NCBI RefSeq assembly: GCF_024256385.1
Contig: NZ_JAMLFW010000001.1
Span: forward strand, 5,704,001 to 5,768,000
Length of the DNA stretch: 64,000 bases
From: Anatilimnocola floriformis
Lineage (GTDB): Bacteria; Planctomycetota; Planctomycetia; Pirellulales; Pirellulaceae
Reading direction: 5' to 3'
In this document: piece by piece, positions 38,268-47,289 of the stretch
How the letters are laid out: each line of letters begins with the position of its first letter
Position numbering within the stretch: position 1 is the stretch's first letter
Program-made: the position numbers and the translations under genes
Notes under the pieces: generated by a model
Told to the model about the DNA's origin: nothing
The model's database searches: none
What the model saw: the letters and a program-made list of their open reading frames with translations, nothing else

Positions 38268-39581
38268 TCAGGGATTGGCGCTCGGGGGTGGCAACGGTTT
38301 GGCGGGCGTGTCCGGAACAATCGGAGGAGGTGTTCGGTCCGGCGCTGCTTGAATGGGAAGCTCCGGCGGGGGAGCGGGTTTCGCAGGCTCTGAATTCTCC
38401 ATCGCGGTCGGCGGCTTGGGGAGAGCTGGCAGCGACGAGATGTCGACAGCTCCCTCTTCGGGAGTTACTGGCAAACCAGCCCGGACAAGCAAGCCGCCGC
38501 TAATCACCACGCGATCGCTCGCGCCGAGACCACTTTTTACGACACGCAGTTTGCCGTGCTTGGTGCCGAGGACGACGTTCCTTCGTTCGGCGATGTTTTT
38601 GTCGTTGATGACATAGACAAACTTGTCGCTTTGATCAGTGTTGATCGCTCGCTCGGGAATCAACACGGCCTGGTAGGCGTCTTCGGATGCAATGTGCAAC
38701 CGGACGAACAGTCCCGGCGTGAGAGCTCGCTTTGGATTGGGGAAGGAAGCCCGCACGGTAATGGTTCCGGTGCTCGGATCGACGGTGTTCGAGGCAAAGT
38801 CGATCAAGCCTGCTTCGGAATACGTCGTGCCGTCGGCCAGCGTGATGGTGACGACGATCTTTCGTTCTCGCAAGTGCGTCGCTTCCATCTTGCCGTCGCC
38901 GGCGACGCGTCGCTCGGTGTATCGCAGGAAGGCGATTTCGTCGGGATTGAAATAGACATAAACCGGATCGACCGAAACGATCTTCGTGAGCACCGGCGAT
39001 AGCGCGCCGGCTTGAACCATGTTGCCGCGGGTGATGTAGGTGCGATCGATGCGGCCGGAGATTTCGGCTTTGATTTGCGTAAACTCCAGGTTCAGCCGCA
39101 TTGTCTCGGTATCGGCGAGAGCCGATTCGCGGGCTGCGAGAGCCTCGGCTTCGGAAGCCACCGATTGATCGAATTCTTCCTGAGCCACGGCCTTGGCTTT
39201 GAGCAGGCTCTCGTTACGAGCGCGAATCGTGCGAGCCAGGTTGTACTTGGCGTCGTAGAGCGTGACGCGGGCTTTCGCCTGGTCCCACTCGGCGCGGTAG
39301 GTGCGAGGATCGATTTGATAAAGAACCTTGCCGCGTTCCACAAAGTCGCCGTCGGCGAAGTAGACCTCATCGAGAATGCCGCCGACGCGGGCATGCACTT
39401 CGACGGTTTGCGTCGACTCAATCCGGCCGGTGTAATCGTCGATGTCGCGCACCTCGCGAACCGCCGGAACCGCAACGGTCACCTTCGGAGGTTGCGGAGT
39501 GGGAAGATTGCCCGCGGCAGAACCGCAGCCAGAAGCGGCCACCGCCGCAGCGCCCGCAAGTAGTAGAAAAGCGAGTCGCAT
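38268..39581 (-). CDS. RND efflux periplasmic adaptor (membrane fusion lipoprotein)
   Basis: The 437-residue product has a lipoprotein signal with lipobox AASGC (Cys19). The adaptor order follows: biotinyl-lipoyl-like half motifs (TQTVEVHARVGGILDEVYFADGD), a helical hairpin (residues ~95-165), the second lipoyl half (IKAEISGRIDRTYITRGNMV), beta-barrel and membrane-proximal parts (FVRLHIASEDAYQAVLIPERAI). The last 50 residues are Pro/Ala-rich and unusual. It links the permease downstream to an outer-membrane channel; none is adjacent, but a TolC-like gene is cut at the right edge of the window. Confidence 0.92.
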   Translation of the reverse strand: MRLAFLLLAGAAAVAASGCGSAAGNLPTPQPPKVTVAVPAVREVRDIDDYTGRIESTQTVEVHARVGGILDEVYFADGDFVERGKVLYQIDPRTYRAEWDQAKARVTLYDAKYNLARTIRARNESLLKAKAVAQEEFDQSVASEAEALAARESALADTETMRLNLEFTQIKAEISGRIDRTYITRGNMVQAGALSPVLTKIVSVDPVYVYFNPDEIAFLRYTERRVAGDGKMEATHLRERKIVVTITLADGTTYSEAGLIDFASNTVDPSTGTITVRASFPNPKRALTPGLFVRLHIASEDAYQAVLIPERAINTDQSDKFVYVINDKNIAERRNVVLGTKHGKLRVVKSGLGASDRVVISGGLLVRAGLPVTPEEGAVDISSLPALPKPPTAMENSEPAKPAPPPELPIQAAPDRTPPPIVPDTPAKPLPPPSANP

Positions 39582-39670
39582 GGTAAAACCTCTCGGTCTT
39601 CAAGCAGATTATCATCGAATGGTGATAGCATACCCTGATCGTTGAGCCACAGCCATTACCAAGGACGAGT

Positions 39671-40633
39671 ATGCACTTGCTCATCGGCACCGACGAAGCG
39701 GGCTATGGGCCCAACCTGGGACCTCTCGTCGTCGCGGTGAGCGCCTGGCAAACGCCGAAATCTGTCGCGCCAGAAAAACTCTACGAACATCTGGCCACAG
39801 TGATCGCAGAGGAAGAATGCGATGATGACGATTTGCGTCTGGCCATCGCCGATTCGAAGGCACTTTATTCGCCCGGCAGCGGACTAGCCGCGATCGAGCG
39901 CGGTGTGCTGACGTGTCTCGCTTTGCTGGGTCAGCAACCCACTTCCACCGTGGGGTTGTGGACTGCACTCGCTGCCCATTGCCAGACAGACCGAACCGCA
40001 CTGGCCTGGCATGCAGAGGAAGAAGAAGCGGTGCCGCTCGATGCGTGCAGCGTACAAATCGGCAAATGTCTGCAGCATTGCAGCGCAGGAATGAAGCAGG
40101 CCGGCGTGGAACTAAAATCGCTGCGCGCCGCAGCAGTGTTTCCTGAAATGTTCAACGCTGAAGTTGATCGGCATGAAAACAAGGCGACGGTCCTGTCACT
40201 AGTCACGCTCGAACTCCTGAAAGACGTGCTCGACGAGCACGCCGAGTTGCCGGCCACGGTCACTTGCGACAAGCACGGCGGCCGCGATCGCTATGCTCAT
40301 CTCATTCAGCATGTCTTTGGCGATGAGCCCGTGCGTACGGTCCGCGAATCGAAAGCCGAGAGCGTTTATCGGCTGAATTACGCTGGCCGCCCGTTGGAAT
40401 TGCGGTTTCTCGCCAAGGGAGAACGGATGCTCGCCGCGGCCCTGGCGTCGATGACGGCAAAGTATCTCCGCGAGGTTTCGCTGCGACCGTTCAACCGCTT
40501 CTGGCAGTCGCATGTACCCGGTCTGAAAGCGACGGCGGGCTATCCGAACGATGCGAAGCGTTTCAAATCGCAAATCCTCGCCGTGCAACAAAAGCTCGGC
40601 ATCGACGATCGCGTGCTGTGGCGGAATCGCTAG
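39671..40633 (+). CDS. RNase HII-like protein of uncertain activity
   Basis: The 320-residue protein opens with GTDEAGYGPNLGPLVVAV, close to the RNase HII motif DEAGRGPLAGPVV, keeping D8 and E9. Later regions resemble RNase HII in order: an alpha/beta segment with VTCDKHGGRDRYAHL offering a third aspartate, LAAALASMTAKYLREVSLRPFN, comparable to the ASI-AKV-RD helix, and GYPNDAKRF, like the GYPT-H end. At 320 residues it is longer than usual (about 200), with an inserted Cys-containing region (DACSVQIGKCLQHCSAGMK). It may cut RNA in RNA-DNA hybrids or be a divergent paralogue. The divergent neighbour is the efflux adaptor. Confidence 0.65.
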   Translation: MHLLIGTDEAGYGPNLGPLVVAVSAWQTPKSVAPEKLYEHLATVIAEEECDDDDLRLAIADSKALYSPGSGLAAIERGVLTCLALLGQQPTSTVGLWTALAAHCQTDRTALAWHAEEEEAVPLDACSVQIGKCLQHCSAGMKQAGVELKSLRAAAVFPEMFNAEVDRHENKATVLSLVTLELLKDVLDEHAELPATVTCDKHGGRDRYAHLIQHVFGDEPVRTVRESKAESVYRLNYAGRPLELRFLAKGERMLAAALASMTAKYLREVSLRPFNRFWQSHVPGLKATAGYPNDAKRFKSQILAVQQKLGIDDRVLWRNR

Positions 40634-40673
40634 TCGTCGATCGCTCCCGCGATCGATGAATCGATTCGGGAGC
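40632..40673. repeat. Nested palindrome after the RNase HII-like gene (copy 2)
   Basis: Begins in the stop codon with AGTCGTCGA. CGCTCCCG (40642-40649) pairs with CGGGAGCG (40667-40674), and inside them ATCGAT (40652-40657) repeats as ATCGAT (40660-40665), giving a nested hairpin. It lies between convergent genes and resembles the sequence after lysA at 23448-23488. Confidence 0.55.
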
Positions 40674-40734
40674 GTTATCGAAGATCGTCAACAAGCAATC
40701 CGCGTCCATGCATCGAGCGCTGAGCGGTTGACGA

Positions 40735-41325
40735 CTACAGCTTGCCTTCTACGGCCAATTGGTGGAAGTAATGCTGCACCTTGTCTTGATTGTCGAGCAG
40801 CCAATCAATCGATGGTTCGTTCCGCATCGCCTTGCCGATCGCTTTGGCTGTGGCTTCGCGATTGGTTTTGAAGAGCAACTCAAAGTCGACCTTTTCTTCG
40901 TCGACGATCGACGGATCGAGCCAAACCGAAACGATAATTCCCAGATCGTTGGCTTTCTTCTTGGGAATGTCGCCGGCCCGCACTGCATCGAGCACACCGT
41001 GAGCGATCGCGGATTGCACGGTGCCCATCAGGATGTTGGTGTACTTTGAACTCTTGACGGTCACCTTGCTAACCATCAGTGTCGTCGGCCTGATCTGCAC
41101 GTCGCTATTGAGAATCGCAAAGACCTTGGTGTGCCCCTTCACCTGATCGCCGATCAGATTGGCGATGGCATAACCGACCGGGCCATCAAGCTCGCCAATC
41201 ACCACTTCCGGTTCTGCCGCCGAGTAAGCCGGTTCGCCTTCGACGAGGGCTTCGCCGGTGCGGAGGATGATGCGGTCGTCACTTTTCTTTTTCGAATCTT
41301 TTTTACTTGGCTTTTTCTTGGCCAC
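40735..41325 (-). CDS. fae: Formaldehyde-activating enzyme
   Basis: GTG at 41325 (reading MAKKKPSKKDSKKK) is chosen because AAGGAAA stands eight bases upstream; an ATG six codons earlier is possible. After a Lys-rich tail of about 20 residues, the Fae domain is clear: ILRTGEALVEGE, EVVIGELDGPVGYAIANL, GHTKVFAILNSDVQIRPTTLMVSKVTVKS and AVRAGDIPKKKANDLGIIVSVWLDP. Fae joins formaldehyde to tetrahydromethanopterin, the entry to the C1 oxidation route known from methylotrophs and several planctomycetes. No other gene of that route is in the window. Confidence 0.92.
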   Translation of the reverse strand: MAKKKPSKKDSKKKSDDRIILRTGEALVEGEPAYSAAEPEVVIGELDGPVGYAIANLIGDQVKGHTKVFAILNSDVQIRPTTLMVSKVTVKSSKYTNILMGTVQSAIAHGVLDAVRAGDIPKKKANDLGIIVSVWLDPSIVDEEKVDFELLFKTNREATAKAIGKAMRNEPSIDWLLDNQDKVQHYFHQLAVEGKL

Positions 41326-41352
41326 GGTGCGGTTTCCTTGCATTGAGAATCG

Positions 41353-41381
41353 TTGACCCGGTTGTCAGGGTCATTCATGAT
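41353..41381 (+). promoter_or_regulatory. Candidate promoter of the J-like/NPCBM gene
   Basis: TTGACC (41353-41358) and CATGAT (41376-41381) are 17 bases apart, five and four matches to consensus. The gene start is at 41423. It lies in the 97-base gap between divergent genes. Confidence 0.35.
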
Positions 41382-41422
41382 AAAGTATCGAAGGCAGGTA
41401 ACGGAGATCTGGCGCATTCGCG

Positions 41423-43306
41423 ATGAGTAAGTCTTCACAATTCGATGCGTACCACGAATTACTCGGGATTCCGCCCGCGGAACAGCCTCCGAATTTGTAT
41501 CGGCTGGTCGGCATTAGCCTGTTCGAGAACGTCCACTCGGTCATCGAGCGCGCTGCCGATCGGCAGATGTCCCACCTTCGCAGCTTTCAGGTCGGCAAGC
41601 ATGCAGTCGATAGCCAAAAGCTCCTGAACGAACTTGCTCGCGCGCGACATATCCTGCTGGATGATGCCGAACGGGCTGCCTACGACGCCAAACTTCGCAA
41701 ACAACTCGAGCCCAAGGCCGCACCGAAGCCAGCGCCTGCCGCCGCGCCGAAACCGGCGGCAGCCAAGCCAACACCTGTTGCCCGGCCGCAGCAACCTGCC
41801 CCTGTGCAGCCTAGGCCGCAGGTGCAACAACCACTGCCACAGCAACCACCTGCGCCGCAGTACCCCGTTTATCCGGAACTCTCCGCGCCGGCGTCTGCGT
41901 TTCACTCACACACGCTGGGGCCCGCGCACGGCGGCAACGACTCCATCATGAGTCCGGCCCTGGTTGCCGCGATTGTGGCGGGAGTTGTCGTATCGCTGGG
42001 CATCATTGTGTTGTTCGTGAGCCAGATGGGCGGTAGTACGCCGCCAGTCCCAGTGGCAATCGCGCCGGATGTACCCGCACCACCAAATCTCCAGCCAACG
42101 ATTCCGCAGCCTCCGCTGCATCAAGTGCCCGGACCGCCCCATCCAACAATCCCACCGGCAGCAGTTCCGCGAGAGATGACACCGGACCCTTTTGTGGTTC
42201 CTCCGGCCTCCGAACCGCCGCCGACGCCGACAACGCCAGAATCGGAACCGACGGAACCCGTGTCAGAGCCCGTGTTGGAATCGAAACGCGAGCCGCTGGA
42301 GTCTCATACGTGGATCGAATTGATTCCGCTGGTCGAATTCGATCACGATCTGGCCAGCGGAGAATGGACTCGCAACGGCAACCAACTGAGCGTGACCGGC
42401 ATCCGCAATTCACGGCTGCGGTTTCCGGTGATTCTCACCAACTGCAGCTACGATTTTGAAACCGAGTTCAAACTAGGTGTGGATCATGACGACATCCACC
42501 TGATCATTCCCGTTGGCGACCAAAACGTCCTCGTCAGCACCGATTCATATGGAAATCGCAAGTACAGCTATCTCGATCGAGTGGCCGGCAAAGAGGCGTG
42601 GGAAAATCCCGCAGCCGTCGTCGCCAACTTGCTCCAACCCAATACACTGCATCGCATCAAGATGAGCGTGCGGTTGACCGGCGATCATGCGCAGGTGGCC
42701 TACACACTCGATGGCAAGCAGCGGTATATGTACGAAGGGCCCACGAGCGATCTCCAGGTTGCTCCCGCGTGGAGCATCGGGACCAAAGCCCAGCCGGCGC
42801 TCGCCATTTACGACACTCCTGCCACGTTCACGACGTGCCGCGTCAAGCTTCTCGAGGGCGAGGGCTTTTATGGCCGAGCCGCGCCGCTGCTGCAACCCAT
42901 CCCCGAGCGCTATGCCGAGATGAGAGCGACCTCACTCACCTCGCTTACTCCCGCGATCAAGACTCACTTCGAAGACAAATTCGGCATCAACGCGGGGACC
43001 AACCCGATCATCAACGGTCAGCCGTGCACTGACTTCGTCTATGCTCACGCGCCTTCGCGTTTGACCTACGCCATTCCTCCCGGCACGAAAGCGTTCACCG
43101 CGATGGCCTATTGCGCCCGCAGCGGCAGTGTGAAATTCATCGTCAGCGCCGACGGCCAGGAGCTGTACTCCGTCGAGCGCCGCGCCATCGCTCCGGTCGC
43201 TGTCAACATTCCTGAGGGGGCCAAAACGCTGACGCTCGAGTGCGACCCGCTCGATCGCTCGTGGGACGACGACAGCTGCTGGTGCTTTCCGGCGTTTCGG
43301 GAATGA
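41423..43306 (+). CDS. Planctomycete J-like protein with membrane segment and NPCBM-type C-terminal domain
   Basis: The 627-residue protein starts with a domain seen across planctomycetes (YHELLGIPPAEQPPNLYRLVGI, then helices RAADRQMSHLRSFQVGKH and LLNELARARHILLDDAERAAYDAKL) that resembles a shortened DnaJ-like helix bundle. A Pro/Ala/Gln-rich linker follows (about 95-170), then one membrane helix (ALVAAIVAGVVVSLGIIVLFV, about 177-197), a second Pro-rich stretch, a beta-sandwich region (LVEFDHDLASGEWTRNGNQL to about 500), and a C-terminal part similar to NPCBM carbohydrate-binding domains (VYAHAPSRLTYAIPPGTKAF...). The layout implies a cytoplasmic N-terminus and an outer sugar-binding end. 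Function unknown. Confidence 0.7.
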   Translation: MSKSSQFDAYHELLGIPPAEQPPNLYRLVGISLFENVHSVIERAADRQMSHLRSFQVGKHAVDSQKLLNELARARHILLDDAERAAYDAKLRKQLEPKAAPKPAPAAAPKPAAAKPTPVARPQQPAPVQPRPQVQQPLPQQPPAPQYPVYPELSAPASAFHSHTLGPAHGGNDSIMSPALVAAIVAGVVVSLGIIVLFVSQMGGSTPPVPVAIAPDVPAPPNLQPTIPQPPLHQVPGPPHPTIPPAAVPREMTPDPFVVPPASEPPPTPTTPESEPTEPVSEPVLESKREPLESHTWIELIPLVEFDHDLASGEWTRNGNQLSVTGIRNSRLRFPVILTNCSYDFETEFKLGVDHDDIHLIIPVGDQNVLVSTDSYGNRKYSYLDRVAGKEAWENPAAVVANLLQPNTLHRIKMSVRLTGDHAQVAYTLDGKQRYMYEGPTSDLQVAPAWSIGTKAQPALAIYDTPATFTTCRVKLLEGEGFYGRAAPLLQPIPERYAEMRATSLTSLTPAIKTHFEDKFGINAGTNPIINGQPCTDFVYAHAPSRLTYAIPPGTKAFTAMAYCARSGSVKFIVSADGQELYSVERRAIAPVAVNIPEGAKTLTLECDPLDRSWDDDSCWCFPAFRE

Positions 43307-43321
43307 TCGCGCGCCGGCAAA

Positions 43322-46015
43322 TTACCGGCGGCCCTTCCGCTTCGACTTCTTCGGCTTCCCAAAGCTCTCGGCCCGGTGCGAGCTGCCGCCGCGCGACATG
43401 TCGCCGGAGCTACTGCCCGAGTTGCCACCCGACGACCGACCGCCGAATGATTTACCGCCGCTCTTGCCGCGCGGGGGACGGCGGTCCTTAATCATGTCGG
43501 CATCTTTGGACCGGCGCCTTCCACCGAGTGATTTGCCGCCGGCGCGTTCGACGGTTTCCATTCGTTTGACGACGCGGAAGTCGAGTTCGCGCTTGTCGAT
43601 GTCGACACGGGCTACTTCGACTTCGATTCGATCACCCAGCCGGAAGCGATTACCCTGGCGATAGCCCACCAGACTATGGCTGGCCGAGTCATAGCGGTAG
43701 TAATCGTCGCCGAGGGCGTCGGTGCGGATCAAGCCTTCGGCTGGCATGTCGATGCCCTGCGCGAACATGCCCCACTCTTCGACGCCGGTGATAACAGCCG
43801 ACATCCGCAGGCCAACCTTCTTGGCGAGGTAGGTTAGGAGTTTGACCTTCGTCAGTTCGCGTTCGGCCTTCTCGGCTCGTTGCTCGCGATCGCTGCAATG
43901 TTCGCCCAGCAACATCTGCCGTTCGAAATCAGCCGCCGGTTTTTTGCCGAGGCAAATCGCTTCGATCATCCGATGAATCGTGAGATCGGGATATCGCCGA
44001 ATCGGCGATGTGAAATGGCAGTAGTGTTCGCTGTTGAGCGCGTAATGCCCTTCTTCCACCGGGCTGTAAACCGCCTTCTGCATGCTGCGGAGCACTGCGT
44101 AGTTCACCGCATGCTCTTCGGCTTTACCTTCAACTTCCTTGATGATTCGCTTCACTTCGAAGCGGCTGTGCAAATCCTCGCACTCGATGCCGAGCTCCTT
44201 GATGAAGCCGTTCAGCGCGTCCATCTTCCGCAAGTCGGGCTGCTCGTGAATTCGTCGCAGGAATGGCACTTCGCGCTCGGTGAGGAGTCGCGCGGTCGCC
44301 TCATTCGCGGCGAGCATAAATTCTTCAATGATCTGATGGCTGACCGTGTTGATCACGCGATGCGCGCCAACCACTTCGCCACGGCGATCGAGATCGATCT
44401 TCACTTCCGGCAGCGTCAGTTCGATCGCGCCTTTGTCCAACCGCCGACGGCGGAGGATCATGGCCAGCTCGTGCATCATGCCGAGCAGATCGAAAACCCG
44501 CGGCTCGAGCTTGGCTCGCCACGGTTCGGCGTTGGCTAGATACTCGTCGACCTCTTCGTAAGTGAAGCGGCGGCAGCTCTTGATCGCACTGCGATAGAAC
44601 TCGCTGTGAACCGGCACTCCCTCGGCCGAGAACTCGATGAACGCGGTTTGCGTGTAGCGAACTTTGTTCGGCTGGAGGCTGGCCAGGTTGTTGCTGATGA
44701 TCTCGGGCAGCATCGGAATGACACGATCCGGCAGATACACGCTCGTGCCGCGCTCGCGGGCTTCGCGATCGAGGGGTGAGCGGAACTGCACGAAGTGCGA
44801 CACATCGGCAATATGCACGCCGAGTCGCCAATGGCCATTTTCGAGCCGTGTGAGCGAAATCGCGTCGTCGAAGTCGCGGGCGTCGACCGGATCGATCGTG
44901 ACGACCGTCGTTTCGGTCAGATCGAGACGATCGCCGATGGCTTCGTCGAATCGCTCAGCTTCTTCGCGGGCAGCGATGACGACTTCATCGGGAAAATCTT
45001 CCGGCAGGTCGAACTCACGCAGGATCGACAGCGTGTCGACGCCCGGCTCACCCTTCTTACCGAGGACCTCGGTGATGACCGCTTCGCCGTCGCCGTAGTG
45101 CGTGGGGAACTGCACCATTTCGATCACAACTTTATCGCCCGGAGCGGCGCCCTTCGCGCCGGGATCGCCGACCGGTACCGGCTGGGCAAAGAGCTTACCG
45201 TCGACATCAACGAAGGCGGCCCCTTCGACTTCTTTGTACAAGCCGACGAACTGATGCGTGCTCCGTTCGACGATCTTGGTGATTTCGCCGCTGATCTTCG
45301 GCTGGCCCTTTTCGTCGCGGTTGCTGCGATCGCGCATCACGCGAACCGTCACGACGTCGCCGCTGGCAGCATCGAGCGTGTTCTTGAGCGGGATGAAAAT
45401 ATCGAAGTTGCGTTCGGCACTGCGAGGTGTTCCCAGCGGCCGAACGAAGCCAAAGCCTTTGGCCGCGCGGCGGAACTTGCCGGTGACGAGGCCGCGGTCG
45501 ACTGGTCTGTCGGCGGACTTCTTCTCCGACTGTGGCCGCGTCTTTTCACGGGGTTCTAGTTTTTGAATTGGCGTCGCAGCCACCGCAGTCGGTTGCTTGC
45601 TCGCCGGCTTCACCGGCGGTCGCACAATATGGCCGCTGCCGAACGACAGCTTGCCTTGCTTCACGAGCCGGCGGATGCAGATCTTCAGGGCCTGGTGCTG
45701 TTCGCTCGGCAGCTTCAACTGCTTGGCGATCACCCGCGGCTTCACGGGTTGATATTGCTCGCGCAAGACGTGGGCAAGCACGAGCGGCTCGAGCTTGCGA
45801 GCGGCGGGAGAGGCTTTCTCTCGCGGCGCGGCTTGTTCAGCGGCTGCTTCGTCGCCTTCTTCATCGGTCGCATCTTCGGCGACATCTTCAACTTGCTGCT
45901 CGAGCAATTCAGGCTCAGTCGCCTGGGGTTCGGGGGCAGCTTCCTCCGCTTGATGGCCCGCATTCGCGTCGGCCGAGGTGGGGAGGGATTCTTCGTTCTC
46001 TTCTGGATTCATCAT
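43322..46015 (-). CDS. rnr: Ribonuclease R
   Basis: The 897-residue enzyme degrades structured RNA 3' to 5'. After a ~70-residue acidic extension rich in Glu/Ala, a winged-helix part follows (KPRVIAKQLKLPSEQHQALKICIRRLVKQGKL), cold-shock domains (GKFRRAAKGFGFVRPL), the catalytic RNB domain with DPVDARDFDDAISL and HIADVSHFV, the FTSPIRRYPDLTIHR motif, and an S1 domain near residue 750 (GVEEWGMFAQ...). The basic Ser/Gly/Arg-rich tail (KSGGKSFGGRSSGGNSGSSS) is typical of RNase R. It converges on the J-like gene with 15 bases between stops. Confidence 0.95.
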   Translation of the reverse strand: MMNPEENEESLPTSADANAGHQAEEAAPEPQATEPELLEQQVEDVAEDATDEEGDEAAAEQAAPREKASPAARKLEPLVLAHVLREQYQPVKPRVIAKQLKLPSEQHQALKICIRRLVKQGKLSFGSGHIVRPPVKPASKQPTAVAATPIQKLEPREKTRPQSEKKSADRPVDRGLVTGKFRRAAKGFGFVRPLGTPRSAERNFDIFIPLKNTLDAASGDVVTVRVMRDRSNRDEKGQPKISGEITKIVERSTHQFVGLYKEVEGAAFVDVDGKLFAQPVPVGDPGAKGAAPGDKVVIEMVQFPTHYGDGEAVITEVLGKKGEPGVDTLSILREFDLPEDFPDEVVIAAREEAERFDEAIGDRLDLTETTVVTIDPVDARDFDDAISLTRLENGHWRLGVHIADVSHFVQFRSPLDREARERGTSVYLPDRVIPMLPEIISNNLASLQPNKVRYTQTAFIEFSAEGVPVHSEFYRSAIKSCRRFTYEEVDEYLANAEPWRAKLEPRVFDLLGMMHELAMILRRRRLDKGAIELTLPEVKIDLDRRGEVVGAHRVINTVSHQIIEEFMLAANEATARLLTEREVPFLRRIHEQPDLRKMDALNGFIKELGIECEDLHSRFEVKRIIKEVEGKAEEHAVNYAVLRSMQKAVYSPVEEGHYALNSEHYCHFTSPIRRYPDLTIHRMIEAICLGKKPAADFERQMLLGEHCSDREQRAEKAERELTKVKLLTYLAKKVGLRMSAVITGVEEWGMFAQGIDMPAEGLIRTDALGDDYYRYDSASHSLVGYRQGNRFRLGDRIEVEVARVDIDKRELDFRVVKRMETVERAGGKSLGGRRRSKDADMIKDRRPPRGKSGGKSFGGRSSGGNSGSSSGDMSRGGSSHRAESFGKPKKSKRKGRR

Positions 46016-46623
46016 TCCTATAGTCTACAAAACCATCCTGCCAGCTGTGAAAAAACTTGGGCCTTCGCGGGCAGGATACTGACGCGAGGCGGAAACGCCG
46101 AAACAATCTCGTTCGGCGAGGCAGGCCAGCGAAACATCATCGCGGTGCAGTTTTCGGGCGATTCGTGCTAGGGAGAATCGAGCCGGAAAACCGGGCCTGA
46201 AAGCGAGAAAGTACCTGCGTCTTCGCAGTGTAGTCTCGCGGCGGTTGGCTGCGGCCAGCGTGGCCGATGCAACCTGTGATTGAGTACAGAGACAGCGAGC
46301 CCACATCAAAGGTTCGGGCTCGGGACAATCTTTTCTTGCGATCACTGCTGTAAGTATAGCACGCCGGTGATAGCTGAATAGGAGGAAAACTCGCTGTCAG
46401 CGGCTGCTTTTGGCTGTTCGGCAACCGCCGTGGCCGAATTTCGCGCGCTCCGCGATCGATTGCCGCACAACTGAAGGCAAAATCGCGAGATTTGCAACAT
46501 TTCCCGCGTGGCACGAGCATTGCAATCCAATCGTTCCGACAAAGACAAACAAAGCGAGGCGGCGAAATCAGTCGCCCCTCGCTGTTGGAAGCCAAACGAG
46601 GAGCCCTGCACGGGAAACAAGTC
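46016..46623. other. Non-coding stretch between rnr and the CsbD gene
   Basis: Divergent promoters for rnr (left) and the CsbD-family gene (right) must lie here. Overlapping open frames on both strands show no family match. No repeat or terminator stood out. Confidence 0.5.
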
Positions 46624-47109
46624 ATGCCGAACGCTCAAACATTGCAAGGAAACTGGAACGAAATCAAAGGTAAGCTCCGCACCAAATGGGGCCAGCTGAC
46701 GAACGACGATCTCGGCGCGTTCAACGGCAACGTCGATCAGTTGGTCGGCATGATCCAGCGGAAGACCGGCGAAGCACGCCAAGCCATCGAGCAATTCCTC
46801 GATTCGTTTAATAAGGGTGGCTCGTCGATCGCCGGCCAAGCCGCAGAATATGCCAGCCAAGCCACGAACCGTATCGCTGAGTACGCTCAAGGCGCCGGCG
46901 AATACGCGACCGACTTTGCCAGCCATGCCGGCGAACGGGTTCAACAAGGGTTCCAGCAGGGAACCGAACAGGCGAACGAAATGGTTCGCCAAGGATACAA
47001 GCAAGCCACACGCGTAGTGAGGCACAACCCAGCCGAATCCGTAGCAGTCTGCTTCGGAGCCGGTGTTCTGGTTGGTCTCATGTTTGGAATGATGCTCAGC
47101 AACCGGTAG
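46624..47109 (+). CDS. CsbD-family stress protein with C-terminal membrane anchor
   Basis: ATG 46624 starts MPNAQTLQGNWNEIKGKLRTKWGQLTNDDL, the CsbD domain. A long Ala/Gln-rich helical stretch follows (residues ~55-130, with repeated SQA and EYA segments), then VRHNPAESVAVCFGAGVLVGLMFGMML, the ElaB/YqjD-type membrane end. CsbD is stress-induced in Bacillus; ElaB-like proteins tether ribosomes or react to stationary phase. The combination suggests a membrane-anchored stress protein. Length is 161 residues. The open frame reaches upstream to 46492 but that part has no homology. Confidence 0.85.
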   Translation: MPNAQTLQGNWNEIKGKLRTKWGQLTNDDLGAFNGNVDQLVGMIQRKTGEARQAIEQFLDSFNKGGSSIAGQAAEYASQATNRIAEYAQGAGEYATDFASHAGERVQQGFQQGTEQANEMVRQGYKQATRVVRHNPAESVAVCFGAGVLVGLMFGMMLSNR

Positions 47110-47289
47110 AACCAGTCCGGAACTGACAGTCATTCAGGTATTGAAGACGCGTGAGGCAAGCAGCCACGCTCGGTAAAAGAGCAGATTGAACCGACTACTC
47201 GATCGAGAATTGAGTAGCCGACTCAGTCTCCCAATTACTGGGCGTGGCATTTTTTATGCGCACATCTCAGCGCAACAGGCGAGGAACCT

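Noticed and set aside
47195-47217. CTACTC/GAGTAG hairpin before the methyltransferase gene
   Set aside because: Six-bp stem without T-run or repeated copies; likely chance.
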